Positions 1-8,850 of a stretch of 60,109 bases of DNA are shown here, one piece after another. The translations under genes were made by a program, and so were the position numbers. Source of the stretch: Thermodesulfovibrionales bacterium (GTDB lineage: Bacteria > Nitrospirota > Thermodesulfovibrionia > Thermodesulfovibrionales > Dissulfurispiraceae); the NCBI GenBank assembly GCA_026415695.1, contig JAOAGP010000009.1:1-60109 (forward strand), read 5' to 3'. The notes below the pieces were generated by a model. The model did no database searches. It saw only the letters and a list, made by a program, of their open reading frames with translations, and was not told the origin of the DNA. Position 1 is the first letter of the stretch; each line of letters starts with the position of its first letter.

Positions 1-374
1 ACATATTCACTCTCACTACATCTTACTTGTAACCTCTCTTGATTCTTCTTCAATAACTCTATTATCCATCTGTCTAACTCTTGTCTATTTTTGTGAATAC
101 CCTCTGCAAAACTTATGTGTATCACAGGATATTTCTTATCCCATTCCCATTTATCATAGATATATAAACCTTTGAATAACTCTCTATTACCTTCAAATGC
201 CTCTTTGAGTGTGTCAACAAAGAGTGTCTTTCCAAACCTGCGAGGACGGCTTAAAAAATAGTATGTCCCACTGTTTACTAACTCATAAACATACTTTGTC
301 TTATCCACATACACATTGCCCTCATTAATTATCTTGTATAATGTGCTTATCCCTATTGGCAGTTTCTTTTTCAT
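1..374 (-). CDS. AAA-ATPase-like protein (PF09820 type), C-terminus cut off by window edge
   Basis: Reading the minus strand from the ATG at 372-374 gives an open frame of about 124 codons running off the window start. The N-terminus begins MKKKLPIGISTLYKIINEG, followed by YVDKTKYVYELV and SRPRRFGKTLFVDTLKEAFE, the typical opening of the AAA-ATPase-like/DUF1703 family. In that family a P-loop-like RRFGKT motif is followed by an ELFKGLYIYDKW segment, which is also present here. These proteins occur in many copies in some anaerobes; a C-terminal nuclease-like domain is usual but lies outside the window. The physiological role is not established. No good Shine-Dalgarno is seen before the ATG. 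Family call is firm; whether the gene is intact cannot be told. Confidence 0.8.
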   Translation of the reverse strand, partial: MKKKLPIGISTLYKIINEGNVYVDKTKYVYELVNSGTYYFLSRPRRFGKTLFVDTLKEAFEGNRELFKGLYIYDKWEWDKKYPVIHISFAEGIHKNRQELDRWIIELLKKNQERLQVRCSESEY

Positions 375-885
375 AATGGTGTAGTTTTAACACACATTCT
401 TGTTTTATTGCAATTTCTTATGCGAGGTTATACTTTTATATCGCATCTTTATTTTTTTGATAAACTTTTTGTGTTTTAAACCCCAAATTGTCATTAGACT
501 TTTAACGGGTAACTGACTTGTAGAGAAAAAGAATCAGATTTACTCCATAACCCTTCTGTCACCATGTCATGTAAATTTTTTTACCCCCCTTTGTTTTTTG
601 TGTTGTGTTGACTTTGAATTATATGTTAATCCTTTCAATACCTTATATCCAGTTTTTCCTAATGGCAGTCATTAGACATTTTCCCTAATGACAATTCTGG
701 GATTATCCTGTATGAGCAGCCTTCTGATATTCAACAATCTTATCTCAGATTTCCCCCAAGACATCTTGATTTTAATATTGGAATATTACAGTCCTTAGCC
801 ATTCCTTAACTGATACACACATACCCTGCCTTATAAAACTCCTATATTATGCAACATCACATCATCACAAAATAGCCTGATTTGC
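375..885. other. Non-coding stretch of about 510 bases
   Basis: AT-rich and without a credible reading frame on either strand. It lies between the divergent-side start of the AAA-ATPase-like gene and the 3' end of the metallo-beta-lactamase gene. It contains an inverted repeat (listed separately) and several short homopolymer runs. No RNA gene was recognised. It may be decayed mobile-element DNA, but nothing in it proves that. Confidence 0.5.
486..696. repeat. Inverted repeat pair in the non-coding stretch
   Basis: AATTGTCATTAG at 486-497 is an exact reverse complement of CTAATGACAATT at 685-696. The right arm also forms a local hairpin with GTCATTAG at 668-675 (8 perfect pairs, 9-base loop), so the 8-base word occurs three times within about 210 bases. 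This could be remains of a small mobile element or a protein-binding array. No terminal duplication was noticed. Confidence 0.4.
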
Positions 886-1860
886 TTATAATATTCCCTT
901 AAAGGCATCTTCTGCCTCTTTGATAAGTAAATCTGGATTTGACTTGTATTTTTGTGAAAAATGCATAACCTTTAATGTCTTGACACCTGCCTCTCTTGCA
1001 ATCTGTCCTGCAATCCTTGCCGTTAGATGATTTCTATCTTTAGCCCTTTCTGATTCTTCATCACTAAAAAACGCCTCACAATACAAAACATCTGCACCTG
1101 AAACAAACTCTTTCAAGAGTCTTATGTTGTACTCTGTAGGTGAAACATCCATGACATAACAAATCTTTTGCCCGCGAGTGATTATGCAGATATCAATCAA
1201 GTCACCGAGGTAGCATTGTTTATCGTTTACATCTAACACAGTATCATTGGGTAATCCCTGTCTTATCATACTTTTAAGTGTATTTAGCCAAGGTCCTACT
1301 TCTAACCCCTTGTCAATGAGTTTTGCCTTGTTGATGTTTATGTGCATATCCTCTTCAAGACTGTAAGCAAGGACAGGTATCTGGTGAGACAACACAATGG
1401 TATTTATTTTAAAGGCATTTTCTTGAACTATTGGGTTTTTGAAGGTGATGTTCTGTCGTATTATTGGTATAAACGATTCTGATGCATAAAAACTGACATG
1501 TTTTATATTATACTCGCTAATCTCAAAGACCTCTAATTTAAATGGATAGTCTTTTATCAGATTCCATGTGTAACCTTTGAGCTTTCCCTCTACACAATTT
1601 ATAATCCCCTCAGGACCATACATCTGTAGTGGCAAGTCCCTTTTCAGTAAATATCTCAAAACTGTATCAAAGCCAATGAAATGGTCAATGTGCATGTGGG
1701 TGACAAAAATACTGCTAATTGTGTTAATCTTACCCGGTCCTAAGGCATCAATATTACCCAAATCAAATAAAAAAACGGTCTTTTGATACATTGCCCTTAC
1801 ATACAATACAGGGTCTTCAAAATGGTTGTTTACAATTTCTACATGAAAAGTTGGTTTCAT
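886..1860 (-). CDS. Metallo-beta-lactamase-fold hydrolase, RNase Z-like
   Basis: The protein has the metallo-beta-lactamase signature VTHMHIDHFIG, with zinc-binding HxHxDH, followed by a ribonuclease Z/ElaC-type layout (MYGPEGI segment, late LYCEAFFSDEE and a terminal KVMHFSQKY with the final His ligand). RNase Z trims tRNA 3' ends, but this version is unusually diverged, so another cytoplasmic hydrolase activity is possible. An upstream ATG at 1881 would add seven residues; I prefer 1860 because the sequence TATAAT (minus strand, 1875-1870) sits just before it and would overlap the longer start. No Shine-Dalgarno precedes either start, so the mRNA may be leaderless. The gene is divergent from galT. 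Confidence 0.65.
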   Translation of the reverse strand: MKPTFHVEIVNNHFEDPVLYVRAMYQKTVFLFDLGNIDALGPGKINTISSIFVTHMHIDHFIGFDTVLRYLLKRDLPLQMYGPEGIINCVEGKLKGYTWNLIKDYPFKLEVFEISEYNIKHVSFYASESFIPIIRQNITFKNPIVQENAFKINTIVLSHQIPVLAYSLEEDMHININKAKLIDKGLEVGPWLNTLKSMIRQGLPNDTVLDVNDKQCYLGDLIDICIITRGQKICYVMDVSPTEYNIRLLKEFVSGADVLYCEAFFSDEESERAKDRNHLTARIAGQIAREAGVKTLKVMHFSQKYKSNPDLLIKEAEDAFKGIL

Positions 1861-1910
1861 AGGTGTATAATTATATATCATTTAAAATAGACAAGGAGGT
1901 TTTTTTTATA

Positions 1911-2909
1911 ATGCCTGAGTTAAGAAAAGATCCGGTGTCTGGTAGATGGGTAATAATTTCAGTAGAGAGAGGTAAAAGACCTACAGACTTTGTATCACCA
2001 CTACAGAAAAGGAGGGCGGGAGGTTTTTGTCCTTTCTGTCCTGGCAATGAACACACCACACCAAATGAGATTTTATCATTTCGACAGCCAAATACTCCTG
2101 CAAATGGCCCTGGTTGGAGTCTTCGTGTTGTCCCAAATAAATTTCCTGCCTTACAGATACATGGAGACCTCAATAAAAGGGGGGTGGGTGTATTTGACAT
2201 GATAAACGGTATAGGAGCCCACGAGGTTATCATTGAAACACCAGAACATCTACACTCACTTTCCACCTTACCATTAAAGGCGGTAGAAGATGTGCTTTGG
2301 GCATATTACTTTAGACTTACTGATTTAAAAAAGGATGTTCGCCTAAAGTATGTGCTTATTTTTAAGAATGAGGGAGAGGTTGCAGGTGCATCCTTAGAGC
2401 ATACTCATAGTCAGTTGATTGCACTACCTATTGTTCCTCAAAGGGTAAGAGAGGAGATGGATAATTCAAAGAAATATTACGACAGCAAGGAAAGATGTCT
2501 CATTTGTGATGTCATAAATCAGGAATTAGACAGTAGTAAAAGGGTTGTCCTTGAAAATGCACATTATGTTGCCATTGCACCATTTGCTTCAAGGGATCCA
2601 TTTGAGACATGGGTTTTGCCTAAAAAACATGAGTCCAGCTTTGCACCAATTGATAAAAGTTTCTCATCTCTTGCAGATATACTTCAAAAGGTCTTAAAGC
2701 AACTTGACAAGGTTCTTGATACTCCTCCTTATAATTTTATGCTGCACACATCTCCTTTTAAAGAAGAACAAAACGAATATTACCACTGGCATATCGAAAT
2801 ACTACCAAGACTTACAAAAAGGGCAGGGTTTGAGTGGGGTTCTGGTTTTTATATAAATCCAACATTACCAGAAGAGGCAGCAAAGTTTATGAGAGAGGCA
2901 AAGATCTAA
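1911..2909 (+). CDS. galT: Galactose-1-phosphate uridylyltransferase family
   Basis: A 332-residue HIT-superfamily nucleotidyltransferase that would exchange UMP between UDP-glucose and galactose-1-phosphate (or act as a sugar-1-phosphate adenylyl/uridylyltransferase). Zinc ligands are visible at C40-x-x-C43, the active-site HTHSQ has H164 and H166, and VVPNKFPAL is a family signature. The start at 1911 follows AAGGAGG at a good distance; a longer reading from 1863 lacks a ribosome site and is not used. Nitrospirota-type genomes often carry this gene in glycogen metabolism, so an ADP-glucose phosphorylase-like role cannot be excluded. Confidence 0.85.
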   Translation: MPELRKDPVSGRWVIISVERGKRPTDFVSPLQKRRAGGFCPFCPGNEHTTPNEILSFRQPNTPANGPGWSLRVVPNKFPALQIHGDLNKRGVGVFDMINGIGAHEVIIETPEHLHSLSTLPLKAVEDVLWAYYFRLTDLKKDVRLKYVLIFKNEGEVAGASLEHTHSQLIALPIVPQRVREEMDNSKKYYDSKERCLICDVINQELDSSKRVVLENAHYVAIAPFASRDPFETWVLPKKHESSFAPIDKSFSSLADILQKVLKQLDKVLDTPPYNFMLHTSPFKEEQNEYYHWHIEILPRLTKRAGFEWGSGFYINPTLPEEAAKFMREAKI

Positions 2910-2928
2910 ATACTTTCTGATTGATAAA

Positions 2929-5526
2929 ATGAACCGCATAAATAAGATACTTGAACTGATTAGAGAGATCCTCTACATACAGGATTTAGACACCCTTCTT
3001 CACACAATAGCAGCGCAGATTTCACTACTTCTAAACACAAGGGGTAGTATTGTAAGGATACTTGAAGACAATAAACTTAAGGTAAAGGCAGCGGTAGGGG
3101 TTAATACGGAATTATTCGATCAATTGACCGTTCAGATTGGAGAAGGCATAGCAGGGAGGGTGTTTGTAGAACAGAAGGCTATAGTGGTAAATAATCCTGA
3201 TGAATTTGGTTTTATTTCCCCATTATTAGATATAAAAAATGCCCTTTGTGCTCCTATCAAAACAACCGACAAGCTTATTGGAACATTTGGGGTATTCAAT
3301 AAGATTGACGATCATGGGAATCTCACTCCTTATAACCATGAAGATGTGTATATCTTTGAAGAGTTTATAATGATATCATCCGTGTTGATAGAAAAACTCT
3401 ATCTTTATGAGCAAACCCTTAAGAAAGAACACGAGGTTTCCCAAGAAAAGCAAAAATCTATTGAGATTACAAACTTCTTGCAGTCCCTCATTGAAAACTC
3501 TGCAGATGCTATCATCACAACAGACCTCAATCGTATCGTCCTTTCATGGAATATCGGGGCTGAAAACATTTATGGTTATAGTAGAGAAGAGGTCTTACAC
3601 CAACCCTTTATGCTTACTCCTGATTTCATGTTTGATATTGAAAGGATATACACCGATAGGGTAAAAAACGGTGAGACACTCAAACACATTGAAACAGTCC
3701 ATATGACAAAAGAAAAGGCATTGATAGATGTGAGTATCACGATGTCACCAATAAAAGATGCGGATTCAAAGGTAATCGGCATATCTATTATATCAAGGGA
3801 TATTACAAACAAGAAAAAGACAGAGAGAGAGTTGATAAGAAAAAATGATATGCTCAACAGGCTTATATTCATAAGCTCTGCGATGAGGAGCACTCTCAAT
3901 TTAGAGAGGCTTACAAGGATGATACTCACCGCAGTAACAATGGGTGACGGATTTGGGTTTAACAGGGCTATGTTATTTTTAATTGATGAAGAGAAAAATA
4001 TACTCAAAGGTGCGATGGGTGTTGGGCCTTCTTGTCATGAAGAGGCATGGAGGATATGGTCAACATTATCAATTGAGAATAAAAACCTTTATGAACTAAT
4101 AGACGAGATAGAAAAAGGACCTTTGAAAAAGGATTCCTTCATGGATAAGATGTGCTGTAACATAGAGATATCGTTAGATGAAGAATCAATCCTCACAAGG
4201 GTTATCAAAAACAAGGTGGCTTACAATGTCAAGGATGTTTATCTAAACGACAGCTTTGATGATTATCTCGTGAAAAACTTAGGGACAAATAGTTATGCTG
4301 TCATACCTCTTATCTCTATGGACAAGGCAATCGGTGTATTATGGGTAGATAATCTGTTTTCAAGAAGGCAGATAACCGATGACGACATAGAATACCTAAA
4401 GGGTTTTACAAGTCAGATTGCCTCTGCTATTGAGAATGCAAGACTCTTTCAGAGGGTTTATGAGGCAGAAAAAGAATTAGAAAACATATTTGAATCTATT
4501 GACGACATGTTATATGTGACGGACAATAATCTAATCATTAAAAAGGCAAACAAATCTGTATTAAAGTATTTAGGATTGCAAGAAAAAGATATCATAGGTA
4601 AAAAGAGTATAGAGGTATTTAACGAGCATATTTCAAAGTGTGAAACTAAGTTTAGGACACTGCTAAAAAGCAGCACTCAGGCACTTATTGAAGAGATAGA
4701 GGATACAACCACAAACAATACTTATTTAGTCTCGTGCTCCCCAATATTAAACCCTGAAGGCGAGACTATCGGCACAGTGCATATATTAAGGGATATAACG
4801 GAGATAAAAAGGCTCCGTGAGAGGGTGGCAACAAATGAAAGGATGGCTGCACTTGGCGAGATAGCCGCTAAGGTTGCACACGAGATAAGGAATCCTCTAT
4901 TGAGTATAGGTGGGTTTGCACGAAGATTAGAAAGGAAATTAGACAATACCCTAAAGGATTACGCAAAGATTATAGTAGATGAGGTGCAACGGTTAGAGCA
5001 TATTTTAAATGACACGCTAAGTTTTGCAAAATCATCAAGGCTACAGAAAAGTAAGGTCAGATTATCTGAGATATTGGATGGTATCATAAGTCTCCTTGAA
5101 CCTGTCGTGCAAGAAAAGAACAATAAGATAGTCAAAGAGGTTTTTGACGATGTCTTTGTGTGCGTAAACCCTGATAGGTTTAGAGAGGCACTTTTAAACA
5201 TCATTACCAACGCAAATCATTTCACAGAATCGGGTATTATCAAGATTTATGTTGAAAAACGACAAAAGATAGTGGTTGATGAAAATTCTAACTCTACCAA
5301 TTATAATGAGGTCATAATATCGATATCTGACACTGGCTGTGGTATAAAGAAGGAGGACATCCACAGGGTATTTGACCCATTTTATACGACAAGAACCAAT
5401 GGCACAGGTCTTGGGCTGTCAATAACCAAAAGAATAATTGAAGAGCATGATGGCTATATTGAAGTAGAAAGCACACTTGGGGTTGGCACAACCTTTAAAA
5501 TATATATATCTTGTGAGGAGGTATAA
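2929..5526 (+). CDS. Cytoplasmic sensor histidine kinase, GAF-PAS-GAF-PAS-HisKA-HATPase
   Basis: An 865-residue kinase without membrane segments. Order: GAF (about 15-150), PAS (about 180-300), second GAF (about 310-505), second PAS (about 515-630), HisKA with phospho-acceptor H651 in KVAHEIRNPL, then HATPase with N box (NIITNANHF), G1 (DTGCGI) and G2 (GTGLGLSI). Four sensor domains suggest several intracellular ligands or a redox cue; no haem or flavin ligand can be assigned by eye. The response regulator gene begins three bases after its stop, so the two form a two-component pair. Confidence 0.9.
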   Translation: MNRINKILELIREILYIQDLDTLLHTIAAQISLLLNTRGSIVRILEDNKLKVKAAVGVNTELFDQLTVQIGEGIAGRVFVEQKAIVVNNPDEFGFISPLLDIKNALCAPIKTTDKLIGTFGVFNKIDDHGNLTPYNHEDVYIFEEFIMISSVLIEKLYLYEQTLKKEHEVSQEKQKSIEITNFLQSLIENSADAIITTDLNRIVLSWNIGAENIYGYSREEVLHQPFMLTPDFMFDIERIYTDRVKNGETLKHIETVHMTKEKALIDVSITMSPIKDADSKVIGISIISRDITNKKKTERELIRKNDMLNRLIFISSAMRSTLNLERLTRMILTAVTMGDGFGFNRAMLFLIDEEKNILKGAMGVGPSCHEEAWRIWSTLSIENKNLYELIDEIEKGPLKKDSFMDKMCCNIEISLDEESILTRVIKNKVAYNVKDVYLNDSFDDYLVKNLGTNSYAVIPLISMDKAIGVLWVDNLFSRRQITDDDIEYLKGFTSQIASAIENARLFQRVYEAEKELENIFESIDDMLYVTDNNLIIKKANKSVLKYLGLQEKDIIGKKSIEVFNEHISKCETKFRTLLKSSTQALIEEIEDTTTNNTYLVSCSPILNPEGETIGTVHILRDITEIKRLRERVATNERMAALGEIAAKVAHEIRNPLLSIGGFARRLERKLDNTLKDYAKIIVDEVQRLEHILNDTLSFAKSSRLQKSKVRLSEILDGIISLLEPVVQEKNNKIVKEVFDDVFVCVNPDRFREALLNIITNANHFTESGIIKIYVEKRQKIVVDENSNSTNYNEVIISISDTGCGIKKEDIHRVFDPFYTTRTNGTGLGLSITKRIIEEHDGYIEVESTLGVGTTFKIYISCEEV

Positions 5527-5528
5527 AG

Positions 5529-5888
5529 ATGAAGATTCTCGTAGTAGATGATGAAAAGAACATTCTTAAGCTTTACAAGGCGGAGTTAGAAGACGAGGGC
5601 TATGATGTTGTAACCGCAAATTCAGGCAAAGAGGCATTAGAGGTCTTTGAAAGAGAAAACCCAGATTTAGTAACCCTTGATATCTTGATGCCAGATATTG
5701 ATGGAATAAGGGTGCTTAGACAAATGAAGGAGATGAGACCTAATGTGCCTGTAGTAATGCTTACTGCATATGATTACAGGGATGATTTCTCCGTGTGGGT
5801 TTCTGATGCATATGTAGTGAAATCATCTGATTTGACTTCTCTTAAGTCAACAATCAAACAGATTCTTGAAAAGAACCAACAGAAATAA
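5529..5888 (+). CDS. Single-domain response regulator (CheY-like receiver)
   Basis: A 119-residue stand-alone receiver. The acidic pair D7/D8, phospho-acceptor D51 in LVTLDILMP, T79 and K98 are all present, so it should accept phosphate. There is no output domain, so it must act through a partner protein or as a phosphorelay intermediate. It is co-transcribed with the preceding histidine kinase (two bases apart). The next gene overlaps its 3' end by 23 bases. Confidence 0.9.
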   Translation: MKILVVDDEKNILKLYKAELEDEGYDVVTANSGKEALEVFERENPDLVTLDILMPDIDGIRVLRQMKEMRPNVPVVMLTAYDYRDDFSVWVSDAYVVKSSDLTSLKSTIKQILEKNQQK

Positions 5889-7128
5889 ACAAACATATGA
5901 ACTACTGATTCTACAACCCTTATATAGAGGATTTTCTCTAAGCCAGCCTCTTGGTAATCATACATTACAAGGCAAAAGGATCTTGGTAAAGGCTGGTATT
6001 GAAGGCGAGGTCGTAAGGGCAGAGATACTACAGGAAAGAAGTGATTATTATGTTGCAAAGGTTCTAAAAGTAATTACCCCTTCTAACCAAAGGGTATCCC
6101 CTCCGTGTCCACATTACAATGAATGTGGTGGTTGTCAATACCAACACATCCAATATGAAACACAAGTTAATATCAAGCAAAGGATACTGAAGGATTGCTT
6201 AAAAAGGATAGCCAAGGCTGATGTTGAATTAGACAAGCCTATTGTAGGCAATCAGTGGCAATATCGTTACAGGGGGAATTTTAAGGTCAAGGATGGGATT
6301 TTAGGTTTTTATAGGGAAGGGACAAGGGAGATAGTAGGCATACAAAGATGCCTGCTTATGAACGATAGGATTAATGAGGGATTAAGGGCAATTAAGGATT
6401 TGGTTAAAGATAGATTTGAAGGTGACATCACAATCATAGGCTCAAAGGAACTCCTGATAATGCTTAAGATGACAAAAACAAGAATTACAATCATGGATTA
6501 TAATTTAGAAACCCTTAAAAAAAAATTTAACGATAATGTGCATCTTTTTATTCACGATGACAACAAACCATTATATGACCAGAGGATTGATTTGGGGATT
6601 GATGGTATGAGGTATTATGTAAGCCCATATTCTTTCTTTCAGGCAAATTGGCAATTGAATAATGTGGTCTTAAGCACAATCAAAAAGGTTATTGATTTTA
6701 AAAACAAGACTGTATGTGATATTTATGCAGGTTGTGGTAACTTTTCATTGTCTGTCGCAGATATGGCAACTATTGTATATGCCTTTGAAGAAAACCCTTT
6801 TGCAATAAAAGACGCCTTGTACAACACCACCTCAAATCAGATACAAAACTGCAGATTTTTCTGTAGTAAGGCAGAGGATATTGATATCAAAGAGAGCATT
6901 GATATAGCGATAATAAATCCACCAAGACTCGGCATGAGTAGTAAGGCTTTAAGAAATGTCTTAAATCTTAAGCCAAAAACGATTATTTACTTGTCATGTG
7001 ATCCCTCAACACTTTCAAGGGACATACAAAGGATGAGTTTAGATTATAAGATTTGCTCTGCAAGACTTGTTGATTTCTTTCCAAATACACTTCACATTGA
7101 GACACTTGTAATACTTGAAAGACAATGA
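5866..7128 (+). CDS. TrmA/RlmD-family RNA (uracil-5-)-methyltransferase
   Basis: SAM-dependent m5U methyltransferase of 420 residues. A TRAM-like N-terminus is followed by C81, C87 and C90 (CPHYNECGGCQYQH), which with a later Cys in GIQRCLL bind a [4Fe-4S] cluster as in RlmD. The SAM site is DIYAGCGNFSL and the catalytic Cys lies in YLSCDPSTLSRDI near residue 380. The exact uridine (23S 747/1939 or tRNA 54) cannot be told from sequence. The only usable start is TTG at 5866, inside the response-regulator gene. It ends four bases before the convergent hisA. Confidence 0.85.
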   Translation: MKRTNRNKQTYELLILQPLYRGFSLSQPLGNHTLQGKRILVKAGIEGEVVRAEILQERSDYYVAKVLKVITPSNQRVSPPCPHYNECGGCQYQHIQYETQVNIKQRILKDCLKRIAKADVELDKPIVGNQWQYRYRGNFKVKDGILGFYREGTREIVGIQRCLLMNDRINEGLRAIKDLVKDRFEGDITIIGSKELLIMLKMTKTRITIMDYNLETLKKKFNDNVHLFIHDDNKPLYDQRIDLGIDGMRYYVSPYSFFQANWQLNNVVLSTIKKVIDFKNKTVCDIYAGCGNFSLSVADMATIVYAFEENPFAIKDALYNTTSNQIQNCRFFCSKAEDIDIKESIDIAIINPPRLGMSSKALRNVLNLKPKTIIYLSCDPSTLSRDIQRMSLDYKICSARLVDFFPNTLHIETLVILERQ

Positions 7129-7132
7129 TAAC

Positions 7133-7855
7133 TTATCTTGATGATGCTATTCTGATTGCATCTTCAAGGTTTATGGCTCCAGAATAAAGTGCCTTCCCTG
7201 TTATCACTCCCCAGAGGTTTTTAATAGTCATCAGTCTTTCAATATCTTTGATACTTGATACCCCTCCAGATGCAATAACTGGTATCTGAAGTGCATCAAC
7301 CATTTGCCTTGTAGTCTCAATATTTGGACCGGTCAACATACCATCCCTTGAGATGTCTGTATAGACTATTGCAGATACTCCAAAATCTTGGATTTTTCTT
7401 GCTAAATCCAATGCTCGTATTTTCGTAACCTCTACCCATCCTTTTATCGCCACAAAACCGTCTTTAGCATCTATCCCTACAACTATCCTATCAGGGAATA
7501 ATCGTGTAGCCTCCTTTATAATATCAGGGTTTTCAACGGCAACGGTCCCTAATATTACACGCCAAACCCCCAAAGACAAAAGGGACTCAATCCTCCCAAT
7601 ATCCCTAATGCCCCCTCCTACTTGAACTGGAATACTCACAGATGAAACGATTGTCTTTATTGCATTCAGGTTTTTTTGCTTGCCTGTGAATGCCCCGTCA
7701 AGATCAACCACATGAATGAGTGATGCGCCAAGACCTTCCCACTTTTTTGCAGTAAAGGATGGGTTGTCTGAATAGACAGTAGCATCGTCTTTTTTGCCCT
7801 GAACAAGCCTAACACACAGACCGTCTTTTAAATCTATTGCTGGGATTACAATCAT
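7133..7855 (-). CDS. hisA: ProFAR isomerase (HisA), histidine biosynthesis
   Basis: A 240-residue TIM barrel that isomerises ProFAR to PRFAR. The N-terminus IPAIDLKDG has catalytic D8, the second catalytic Asp is in [10 protein letters not shown], and phosphate-binding loops QVGGGI and ASGGV are present. It stands alone here; hisF is near the other end of the window, so the his genes are scattered. There is no Shine-Dalgarno before the ATG. It diverges from the PEP-synthase regulator gene. Confidence 0.95.
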   Translation of the reverse strand: MIVIPAIDLKDGLCVRLVQGKKDDATVYSDNPSFTAKKWEGLGASLIHVVDLDGAFTGKQKNLNAIKTIVSSVSIPVQVGGGIRDIGRIESLLSLGVWRVILGTVAVENPDIIKEATRLFPDRIVVGIDAKDGFVAIKGWVEVTKIRALDLARKIQDFGVSAIVYTDISRDGMLTGPNIETTRQMVDALQIPVIASGGVSSIKDIERLMTIKNLWGVITGKALYSGAINLEDAIRIASSR

Positions 7856-7995
7856 AGTGGTTAATGATAAATCTTAAAGGAAAGATAAGTAAAGTTTTGG
7901 GCTTGATTGAAGTAAAAACCCTTCATTAAATTATTTGTTGTAAAGTAGTTTTAAATGTGGTATCCTTATATCAACCCACTCAAGAGGTCAGCAGA

Positions 7996-8832
7996 ATGAC
8001 TTCGTCAAAGAAGGACATTCATGTATTTGTCGTATCTGATGCGACAGGGATAACTGCCGAAAGGGTGATGAATGCTGTTTTATTGCAGTTTGATAACATC
8101 AATCCAATCTACAAAAAATTCCCCTATATAAAGACAAAAGAACAAGTCCTATCAATACTTCAGCAGGTAAAGGCAGTAGATGGTATCATTGCCTACTCCC
8201 TTGTCTCACCAGAATTAAGGGCATTGATAAAGAAACAGAAGCGTCAATTGAACATCTTTGCCATAGATTTGCTTGGTCCGCTGATGGACAAGATTAGCAA
8301 ACTCTGGAACCTTATACCAGTGCTTAGTCCGGGGTTACTTAAGGGAATAAGTGATGAATCAATCAGGCTGGCTGAGGCTATAGACTTTACATTAAAGCAT
8401 GACGATGGACAAAATTTAGAGACAATGGTTGATGCAGACATTATCATATTTGGGGTCTCAAGGACATCAAAAACACCAACGAGTCTTTACATATCTTGTA
8501 ATCACAGTCTAAAGGTTGCAAATATACCTTTGTATGAAGGGGTTGAAATCCCAAAATACATCCATAAGTCAAAGGCATACAAGGTTGGTTTTAAGATATC
8601 ACCTGATAAACTCGTCTTCATCAGGACACAAAGGCTTAGATACGCAGGAGAGATAGATTACACAGACATTGATTCAATAAGGAAAGAGCTTTCCCATAGT
8701 CTGAGAATCTTTAGCACGATAAAGGGAATAGAGGTCATAGATGTTACCAACCTTTCCATTGAAGAGGTTGCAGAAAAGATAATAGAGGGAAGGCAGGAAC
8801 ATCTAAAACAGGGCAAACCAAAAAAATCTTGA
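7996..8832 (+). CDS. ppsR: PEP synthase regulatory protein (DUF299), copy 1
   Basis: A 278-residue DUF299 protein, the family of bifunctional ADP-dependent kinase/Pi-dependent pyrophosphorylase that inactivates and reactivates PEP synthase or pyruvate phosphate dikinase. Seen: VVSDATGITAE near the N-terminus, the HDDG box, and P-loop GVSRTSKT at 153-160. The ATG at 7996 follows AAGAGGT; a GTG at 7957 would lengthen it without support. It is followed 18 bases later by ppsA, its expected target. A second, clearly different DUF299 gene lies on the other side of ppsA. Confidence 0.9.
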   Translation: MTSSKKDIHVFVVSDATGITAERVMNAVLLQFDNINPIYKKFPYIKTKEQVLSILQQVKAVDGIIAYSLVSPELRALIKKQKRQLNIFAIDLLGPLMDKISKLWNLIPVLSPGLLKGISDESIRLAEAIDFTLKHDDGQNLETMVDADIIIFGVSRTSKTPTSLYISCNHSLKVANIPLYEGVEIPKYIHKSKAYKVGFKISPDKLVFIRTQRLRYAGEIDYTDIDSIRKELSHSLRIFSTIKGIEVIDVTNLSIEEVAEKIIEGRQEHLKQGKPKKS

Positions 8833-8850
8833 TGCAAAGGAGGTTTGGAA

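Noticed and set aside
1863-1910. Longer galT start giving 16 extra residues
   Set aside because: The real start at 1911 follows AAGGAGG, and the extra residues have no family match.
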